Shown: piece by piece, positions 1 to 4,350 of the stretch
Position numbering within the stretch: the first letter of the stretch is position 1
Layout of the letters: every line of letters begins with the position of its first letter
Assembly (NCBI GenBank): GCA_035506295.1
Contig: DATJPR010000048.1
Span: 1-5,455, forward strand
Origin: DATJPR01 sp035506295
Lineage (GTDB): Bacteria > Bacteroidota > Ignavibacteria > UBA10030 > UBA6906
Direction of reading: 5' to 3'
Length of the DNA: 5,455 nucleotides
The notes under the pieces: model-generated
What the model saw: the letters and a program-made list of their open reading frames with translations, nothing else
Database searches by the model: none
What the model was told of the DNA's origin: nothing
Made by a program: the position numbers and the translations under genes

Positions 1-1
1 C

Positions 2-424
2 GTGGGACATGGCGCGGAATCACTGGCAGATGGCGTAAGAGGGACGACCGATCGGAAGGACGGGCGATGGATCGGATTTCTTGGCAAAAGCTCCGAGGCG
101 GTGATCGATTTCCATGAGGCTCGGACAGTGCGCAGTGTCAGAGTGGGGTGCCTGCAGGAGCAGGTGTCCAGAATCTTTTATCCCACGTCCGTCGAGGTCT
201 CTTGCTCCGATGACGGAAAACACTATCGTGAAGCAGGGAGTATCGGCAACGGTCAGCCGCGGCTTGACGCCGAGATCCGCATACACGATTTCACCGTATC
301 CTTCAAGTCGGTCACGGCGAGGTTCTTCAAGGTCCGCATTCTCAACTGTGGAACCTGTCCTCCCTGGCACGAATCTACCGGGAAGCAGGCCTGGATCCTT
401 CTGGATGACGTGATCATAAAGTAG
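2..424 (+). CDS. C-terminal part of a secreted protein with an F5/8 type C (discoidin-like) domain, probably a GH20 beta-N-acetylhexosaminidase
   Basis: The reading frame is open from the window edge to a TAG stop, giving 140 residues. The gene begins upstream, so the GTG at position 2 is not taken as a start. What is visible is one beta-sandwich module. It has an early LADGVRGT segment, then DGRWIGF (about residues 20-26), an AVIDF strand (33-37), GCLQEQ (49-54), FYPTSVEVSCSDDGKHY (59-75), and a terminal strand WILLDDVIIK. This order (DG-RGT, WxGF, IDxxxxxxV, LQ, P-V-x-S-DG, then W-DD/E-V/I at the end) is the pattern I know from the discoidin-like tail of Bacteroidota GH20 hexosaminidases, where it follows the catalytic barrel and is thought to help bind glycan. 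The catalytic domain lies outside the window, so the enzyme assignment is inference from the tail. Another glycosidase with the same module is the main alternative. The next gene on the same strand starts 231 bp downstream, so co-transcription is not obvious. Confidence 0.75.
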   Translation: MGHGAESLADGVRGTTDRKDGRWIGFLGKSSEAVIDFHEARTVRSVRVGCLQEQVSRIFYPTSVEVSCSDDGKHYREAGSIGNGQPRLDAEIRIHDFTVSFKSVTARFFKVRILNCGTCPPWHESTGKQAWILLDDVIIK

Positions 425-429
425 ATCCA

Positions 430-462
430 GGAGGCACCGGCAACGTCTTTCTGTTTGCCTCC
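430..462 (+). terminator. Weak hairpin after the first gene, possible terminator
   Basis: GGAGGCA (430-436) and TGCCTCC (456-462) form a perfect 7-bp inverted repeat that starts 5 nt after the stop codon. The loop is 19 nt and no T-run follows, so this is not a classical intrinsic terminator. The position fits a 3'-end structure, but the match could be chance. Confidence 0.2.
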
Positions 463-551
463 CGACTCCTTGCTGCGTATTCTCAGTAGTCTGATCATAC
501 AGCGGCGGAGATTTGTTCTGCGATTCACAGTTTTTCAAAAGCAATCCACCG

Positions 552-580
552 TTGACTCTCTCGCTTCGTTCGCGTAGCTT
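552..580 (+). promoter_or_regulatory. Weak sigma70-like promoter candidate for the Asp-box gene
   Basis: TTGACT (552-557) lies 17 bp from TAGCTT (575-580). The first matches the -35 consensus at 5 of 6 positions and the second matches the -10 at only 3 of 6. It sits about 75 bp upstream of the ATG at 656. Many FCB-group bacteria use a different promoter consensus, so this is a placeholder. I see nothing else of note in the 425-655 spacer. Confidence 0.2.
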
Positions 581-655
581 TCGCAAACCTAGCTTCTGGG
601 CGCCCTCTACTTTTCCAGGGCAGGCTTCGCACGGACGGTTCGCCGGGAGCACACC

Positions 656-2791
656 ATGCACATCCTTCGCTCGCACCTCTGCAGGACCATGCTCTCGATG
701 GTCCTTTGTGTTCTTGCCCCCTCCACTTTCGCACAATGGTCTCGAACAGCCGGCCCGGAAGGCGGGTACGCCGAAGCTCTTCTTGCGACACAAGACTATG
801 TATTGGTCGGACTGGAAGACGGCGGCGTCTATCGCTCGACGGATCTCGGCGCGACATGGCACTATGCCTCGGTTGGCCTGACTGCAGAAGGCGCAGGTGG
901 AAATTGTTTTGCAGTCCTGGGGCCATATGTGTTCGTCGGTTCCGACAGGGGAGTGAGTCGATCGACAGATCAGGGGAGGACATGGACGGCCGCCAATGTC
1001 GGCTTCCCACCATACGGCACCTCGGTGTCGTCATTCGCGACGATCGGCTCCGCTTTGTTCCTGGGGAGTCCGTGGTATGGGGTCTACGTCTCGTACGACA
1101 GTGGCGCAACATGGATCAAGAAGTCGTCGGGGCTTACGGACACGACGGTGATGTCGCTCATCACGGATGCGGGACTCTTGTATGCCGGGACCAACGGGAG
1201 CGGTGTCTTCATCTCCTCCGATAATGGCGGATCGTGGCAGCCAGCCGGCGCCGGGCTCGGTGCAGGAAATGCGCAGAGGGTCTACAACCTGGTCTCGGCG
1301 GGCGGAACCGTCGTTGCCGGGACGCGTGCGGGAGCGTATCGCTCGACAGACAAAGGCGCGACATGGACCGTCGCTGCAACGGGAATGACGTCTCGTGACG
1401 TTTCAGCGCTTGGTGTACACGGGACGGACTTCATTGCTGGGACGTACGGGGCCGGCGTGTACCGTTCGACCAACGGAGGCATTGATTGGTCACCATCGTC
1501 CAACGGATGGACGGATGGGAATGTGCGTGGATTCGCGTTGGCGGGAGGGGTCCTCTTTGCCGGCAACTATGGCAAAGCGGTAGTCTACACGAGCACCGAC
1601 AACGGATCCGACTGGACAGCCAGCGGAAGCGGTATCACGTCGAAGACTATCTGTGCTTTGTGGAGTACGGGGAGCAATGTGATTGCAGGCACGAGCGATG
1701 GCCTGAACGTCTCCACCGATGGAGGCGCCAGCTGGGGGAGCGATGCGCATTTCCTGAATACGACAATGTACGGGTTCGCGAGCCTCGGGAATCGCATCTA
1801 TGCCGCAACCGGCGGCAAGGGGGTGTTCGCATCGACAGACCAGGGGGCGTCGTGGTTCGATGCAAACGGCAATTTTCCTGTGAGCGGTTGGGTACCGGTG
1901 TATTCGGTGGCAGCTGACTCGCCTTACGTCTACATCGGGGCTGGAGCCGGCGTCTATCGATCATCAGACAATGGGTCGACGTGGGAACCGGCGAAGAACG
2001 GAATGACCGACAGCGTCGCATATGCCATGTGCGCGGCGAACGGAACACTCTTTGCGGGGACATCGACTCTGATGTATGTCAGTACAAATCATGGTACGAC
2101 CTGGTCCGCTTCGACCAACGGTCTTCGAAGCTACAAAGTCCTCAGTATTGTCAGCGTGGATGGCGCTGTGCTCGCTGCGTATGCTTTTGGTGGAAACCCG
2201 ACGGTCTACAAAACGACCGACAACGGACAGTCGTGGTATCCGGTCAGCCAGGGTCTCGCAACGTACTCCACGACGATTCAAACTCTTTGCGTTGACGGCC
2301 ACAATGTGTTCGGAGGAACCAGCGCCAATGGGGTTTGGCTTTCCACCGATACGGGAGAGAACTGGGCGGATGTCAGCAACGGTCTTAGCGGACCGGGACT
2401 AGACGTAGCTGCGCTGACGGCAGCAGGCGGGTATCTGTACGCGGGAATGGAACGCGGCGGGGTGTGGAAACGGCCGCTCTCGGAAATGATAGTCTCGGTC
2501 AACGGAAGGGGACAGCCGAGCTTGGCGACGGAATTCAGGCTGGAGCAGAATTATCCGAACCCGTTTAATCCAAAAACAGTTATCAGCGGACAGTGGACAG
2601 CGGACAGTAGGATACGGCTTGTGGTGTATGACATCCTTGGACGAGAATTGGCAGTGTTGGCTGATGGTAAATACCCGGCAGGAAAATTCACGTTCACCTT
2701 GGACGGAACTCACCTCTCCAGCGGCGTGTACCTCTGCCGCCTGACCGCGGGGGCTCATTCTGCGGTGATGAAAATGCTCTTGCTCCGATAA
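656..2791 (+). CDS. Secreted Asp-box (BNR/sortilin-like) repeat beta-propeller protein with a T9SS type A C-terminal sorting domain
   Basis: This 711-residue protein starts at an ATG with GGGAG (645-649) 6 nt upstream. Residues 1-27 form a signal peptide: a basic start, a hydrophobic run MLSMVLCVLAPSTFA, and likely cleavage next to FAQ. Met12 is a possible alternative start. Residues 29 to about 605 hold 13 Asp-box motifs of the form S-[TSY]-[DN]-x-G-x-x-W, beginning at residues 61, 103, 146, 187, 230, 271, 313, 353, 393, 436, 476, 520 and 563. A final blade-like segment, GGYLYAGMERGGVW (591-604), lacks the box. Such repeats build beta-propellers; the Asp box itself is a structural turn, not a catalytic site. 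I see no sialidase arginine triad or FRIP motif, so a catalytic role is not supported. Residues about 620-711 are a T9SS sorting domain (NYPNPFNPKT at 632-641, VVYDILGRE, LSSGVYLCRLTAG) that should direct export across the outer membrane, with removal or anchoring at the surface. Likely role: an extracellular binding or adhesion scaffold. Function is otherwise unknown. Confidence 0.92.
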   Translation: MHILRSHLCRTMLSMVLCVLAPSTFAQWSRTAGPEGGYAEALLATQDYVLVGLEDGGVYRSTDLGATWHYASVGLTAEGAGGNCFAVLGPYVFVGSDRGVSRSTDQGRTWTAANVGFPPYGTSVSSFATIGSALFLGSPWYGVYVSYDSGATWIKKSSGLTDTTVMSLITDAGLLYAGTNGSGVFISSDNGGSWQPAGAGLGAGNAQRVYNLVSAGGTVVAGTRAGAYRSTDKGATWTVAATGMTSRDVSALGVHGTDFIAGTYGAGVYRSTNGGIDWSPSSNGWTDGNVRGFALAGGVLFAGNYGKAVVYTSTDNGSDWTASGSGITSKTICALWSTGSNVIAGTSDGLNVSTDGGASWGSDAHFLNTTMYGFASLGNRIYAATGGKGVFASTDQGASWFDANGNFPVSGWVPVYSVAADSPYVYIGAGAGVYRSSDNGSTWEPAKNGMTDSVAYAMCAANGTLFAGTSTLMYVSTNHGTTWSASTNGLRSYKVLSIVSVDGAVLAAYAFGGNPTVYKTTDNGQSWYPVSQGLATYSTTIQTLCVDGHNVFGGTSANGVWLSTDTGENWADVSNGLSGPGLDVAALTAAGGYLYAGMERGGVWKRPLSEMIVSVNGRGQPSLATEFRLEQNYPNPFNPKTVISGQWTADSRIRLVVYDILGRELAVLADGKYPAGKFTFTLDGTHLSSGVYLCRLTAGAHSAVMKMLLLR
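836..2365 (+). repeat. Thirteen Asp-box blade repeats, about 40-44 codons each
   Basis: Within the propeller gene the S-x-D-x-G-x-x-W box recurs 13 times, with start-to-start spacings of 42, 43, 41, 43, 41, 42, 40, 40, 43, 40, 44 and 43 residues. Each unit usually ends in a G-V-Y-x-S-T-D-x-G-x-T-W segment. Some boxes stay close at the DNA level (for example near 828-857 and 1339-1368, which share ATCGCTCGAC and GGCGCGACATGG). This suggests internal duplication or later homogenisation. Boxes 6 and 11 have Asn in place of the first Asp, and box 12 starts with Thr. Confidence 0.9.
2584..2608 (+). repeat. In-frame heptamer repeat inside the T9SS sorting-domain coding sequence
   Basis: CAGCGGACAGT occurs at 2584-2594 and again at 2598-2608. 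Seen at finer scale, the block is three 7-nt units of [CT]GGACAG (2587-2593, 2594-2600, 2601-2607). It encodes SGQWTADS (residues 644-651), where the first beta-strands of a sorting domain normally lie, just before RLVVYDILGRE. The same 7-nt rhythm appears in inverted orientation after the stop codon (2845-2879). Confidence 0.7.
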
Positions 2792-2818
2792 GCACGGTCG
2801 TCAGCCGATAATCAACCA

Positions 2819-2859
2819 TCGACAGTTTCTCCCGTGGGCGATCCACTGTCAACTGTCGA
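2819..2859. terminator. Inverted repeat between convergent genes, possible bidirectional terminator
   Basis: TCGACAGTT (2819-2827) and AACTGTCGA (2851-2859) are a perfect 9-bp inverted repeat around a 23-nt loop, 27 nt after the stop of the propeller gene and 80 nt from the stop of the minus-strand gene. The right arm belongs to the heptamer repeat and the left arm is a lone unit in the opposite direction. No U-tract follows on either strand, so intrinsic termination is only a possibility. Confidence 0.35.
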
Positions 2860-2879
2860 CTGTAAGCTGTCTGCTGCAT
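2845..2879 (-). repeat. Intergenic heptamer repeat (unit TGACAGT on the minus strand)
   Basis: Five consecutive 7-nt units lie between the convergent genes: ACTGTCA, ACTGTCG, ACTGTAA, GCTGTCT and a degenerate GCTGCAT. Read on the minus strand they are TGACAGT-like heptamers, close to the GGACAGT units within the upstream gene. Only the core, not each full unit, is conserved. The pattern resembles short tandem heptanucleotide repeats described in cyanobacteria (STRR), but I cannot show common origin. Confidence 0.6.
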
Positions 2880-2939
2880 GATGCATTATTCCTGCTTGCT
2901 GCTCGTGGAATATTCGCGTCTCCTCTTGCACCATGACGC

Positions 2940-3839
2940 CTAATATGTCTTTAGTGCGCCTTCGAACCCCAGCGTCTTCAGAATCCTCTTCAATCCTTCG
3001 ATGTTCATCGTCAGGCCCGTTTCGGCGTCCGGGTCCGTGTTCTCATTGATGACGCCGATCGGACCGTGGTAGCTGCTCCCCCCGATGATCTTGATCATCT
3101 TTGTCTCGCTATCGCCGGTCCCGACAGGCACAACCTTGCCGGGGGCGCCGCTCTGCAAACCCGCAATGTTGAGGGCGATGAGGTGGGGGAGAATCCTGGG
3201 GAAGAAATCGGGGAAGCTGTCGATCTGGGTCTCAGCATGATTGAAATTATAAACGATGCCAACGTTCGGCTGGCGAACATGGTTGAGAATCGCCAGGAGA
3301 TTATCCGGTTCGCCGAACCAGCCGCCGTGATTATAAAGACCCACAGTACAGCCGATTTTCGCTGCGTCGATCGCCATCGACCGCACCATGGCCCCGACGA
3401 CGGCGATCTTCTGCTTTTGCGTGAGGCTAGCGAGGCTGTCGTCCGAAGATCCATACGACCACCACAGCTGCGTCTTCACCTTGTGACGCTTCAGCGACGC
3501 GAGGATTGTCGCATAGTGTTTGTTGTTCTGTGGATTCGGGCCGTACGGCATCCAGAAGGCCTGCAAAAGAATGTGATGACGCCGCAGCGCCTCGAGTTCC
3601 TCATCAAAACTGGCAACATGTTCATCTCGCCAGTCATAGGCGAATTTCTTGAAACCGAGCTTGTCGAGCATTTGCGCGCGCTCTTCCGGACCTCGCTTTT
3701 TCACATCGAAGGGAACGATGCACCATGCCACGAGATTGTCTCTCGCGAACACCTGGCCGGTCGTTGAATCGGCGGGTTTTCCATGCTGAACGCTTGCATT
3801 CATTGTCAGAACCAGGGAGATGATGAGAAGAGGTCTCAT
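2940..3839 (-). CDS. Exported TIM-barrel protein, sugar phosphate isomerase/epimerase (xylose isomerase-like) family
   Basis: From the ATG at 3839 this is 299 residues. A TTG at 3875 would add 12 residues, but the ATG places a signal peptide right at the N-terminus (MRPLLIISLVLTMNASVQ), so I prefer it; neither start has a good Shine-Dalgarno sequence. The mature part reads as one xylose-isomerase-like barrel. Visible blocks are NLVAWCIVPFDVKKRGPEER (35-54), GFKKFAYDWRDEH (62-74), a strand with LLQAFWMPYG (91-100), TVGLYNHGGWFGEPDN (165-180), VGIVYNFNHAE (193-203), ALNIAG (222-227) and YHGPIGVINEN (257-267). In this fold, Glu and His/Asp residues at strand ends bind a divalent metal. Glu177, His201 and Glu266 are candidates by position, which is inference. 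Homologues in Bacteroidota and Planctomycetota are annotated as sugar phosphate isomerase/epimerase, but the signal peptide argues for a periplasmic, unphosphorylated sugar substrate. The exact reaction is unknown. It converges on the propeller gene and diverges from the beta-barrel gene. Confidence 0.85.
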   Translation of the reverse strand: MRPLLIISLVLTMNASVQHGKPADSTTGQVFARDNLVAWCIVPFDVKKRGPEERAQMLDKLGFKKFAYDWRDEHVASFDEELEALRRHHILLQAFWMPYGPNPQNNKHYATILASLKRHKVKTQLWWSYGSSDDSLASLTQKQKIAVVGAMVRSMAIDAAKIGCTVGLYNHGGWFGEPDNLLAILNHVRQPNVGIVYNFNHAETQIDSFPDFFPRILPHLIALNIAGLQSGAPGKVVPVGTGDSETKMIKIIGGSSYHGPIGVINENTDPDAETGLTMNIEGLKRILKTLGFEGALKTY

Positions 3840-3895
3840 AATGACGAATCCAAAATCTGAGGTTGATGGAGGCAACTCTTTGAGGCATAAAGGGA

Positions 3896-3927
3896 AATAT
3901 AGTGTGATTTGATCGAAATCGCAGCAA
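3896..3927 (-). promoter_or_regulatory. Possible promoter of the TIM-barrel gene
   Basis: On the minus strand, TATATT (complement of 3896-3901) is followed by TTC, giving TATATTTC, which is near the Bacteroidota -7 form TAnnTTTG. TTGCTG (complement of 3922-3927) lies 20 bp upstream, which is long for a sigma70 spacer. The implied start would give about 50 nt of leader before the ATG at 3839. It would leave only about 15 nt before the TTG at 3875. Confidence 0.25.
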
Positions 3928-4044
3928 CAGTTTGGGGCTCAGCGCATGCCGCTTCCAGTATGGCAACGGGGTAGACTATCGACGCCCGAGGATACGCTGC
4001 TCTGGAGGGCGGTCTCGGTGCCTGCGAACAAACAGATTTTTTTG

Positions 4045-4073
4045 TTGACAAGCTCAGATCTTGGGCTTATATT
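4045..4073 (+). promoter_or_regulatory. Consensus-like sigma70 promoter upstream of the beta-barrel gene
   Basis: TTGACA (4045-4050) is a perfect -35. A 17-bp spacer leads to TATATT (4068-4073), which matches 5 of 6 positions of the -10. Transcription would begin near 4080 and give a leader of about 270 nt before the ATG at 4351. The -35 overlaps the right arm of a small inverted repeat, AACAAA (4027-4032) / TTTGTT (4041-4046), which could be an operator or chance. The match to consensus is seen directly; that the host uses this consensus is inference. Confidence 0.55.
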
Positions 4074-4207
4074 CTCCTCGTCCTGTTCCGTTCATGGCTT
4101 CGCCGGCAATGAGCCGAAGGTCCGATCCTCAAGCTACGAATTTGCCTGAAGCCGTATCGAAGGCCCGTTGACGGCTAACCCTCATTCTGCCCGACACGCA
4201 GTGGTCT

Positions 4208-4233
4208 GATGCATGACGACACACGTCGGCATC
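4208..4233 (+). other. Hairpin in the long leader of the beta-barrel gene
   Basis: GATGC (4208-4212) pairs with GCATC (4229-4233). Inside it GACG (4215-4218) pairs with CGTC (4224-4227) around the loop ACACA. A small internal loop (AT against G) separates the two helices, giving nine base pairs in 26 nt. No T-run follows, so it is not a terminator. A second shorter stem, AGCCGT (4150-4155) / ACGGCT (4171-4176), lies upstream. Confidence 0.35.
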
Positions 4234-4340
4234 GAGACCCGGCGGTCATCATTCTGCCTGGTACGAGTCGCAGTGAATTCACACTGACGCGATGCTTTCG
4301 CATTCCTCGCCACATGCTGTTCTCATCATCCACATCCCTC

Positions 4341-4346
4341 GGAGGA
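4341..4346 (+). promoter_or_regulatory. Strong Shine-Dalgarno site that fixes the start of the beta-barrel gene
   Basis: GGAGGA sits 4 nt before the ATG at 4351 and is the best ribosome binding site in the window. It supports that ATG over other frames that cross this position, such as the one running 4209-4502. Confidence 0.75.
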
Positions 4347-4350
4347 ACGA

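Larger units (their letters stand above)
3840..4350. other. 511-bp divergent intergenic region
   Basis: This gap separates the minus-strand TIM-barrel gene from the plus-strand beta-barrel gene. It holds a leftward promoter candidate near 3900, a strong rightward promoter at 4045-4073, a leader of about 270 nt with one clear hairpin, and the ribosome binding site at 4341. Open frames in it (for example 3946-4149 and the 25-codon frame at 4094-4171) have no ribosome site and no recognisable protein. I find no tRNA-like cloverleaf or known riboswitch motif by eye. Confidence 0.6.

Noticed and set aside
602..621. GCCCT / AGGGC stem in the leader of the propeller gene
   Set aside because: Five base pairs around a 10-nt loop is too weak to claim as a regulatory structure.
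20..862. 280-codon minus-strand open frame
   Set aside because: It lies opposite the discoidin fragment, the spacer and the start of the propeller gene. The translation is rich in Arg, Cys and Pro with no recognisable domain, as expected for an antisense shadow of GC-rich coding DNA.
656..2791. Sialidase activity suggested by the many Asp boxes
   Set aside because: Asp boxes occur in many non-enzymatic propellers. I see no FRIP motif or arginine triad, and 13 boxes is far more than sialidases have.
2845..2879. Heptamer array as a CRISPR-like structure
   Set aside because: Units are 7 nt and contiguous, without spacers, so it is a simple tandem repeat.
2908..2915. GAATATTC palindrome in the convergent gap
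   Set aside because: An 8-bp palindrome is expected often by chance and there is no second copy nearby.
3066..3767. 233-codon plus-strand open frame
   Set aside because: It is antisense to the TIM-barrel gene, whose translation has clear family blocks and a signal peptide. The plus frame shows none.
4094..4171. 25-codon leader peptide candidate in the 5' leader of the barrel gene
   Set aside because: No ribosome binding site precedes the ATG, there is no codon run typical of attenuation, and the length is easily due to chance.
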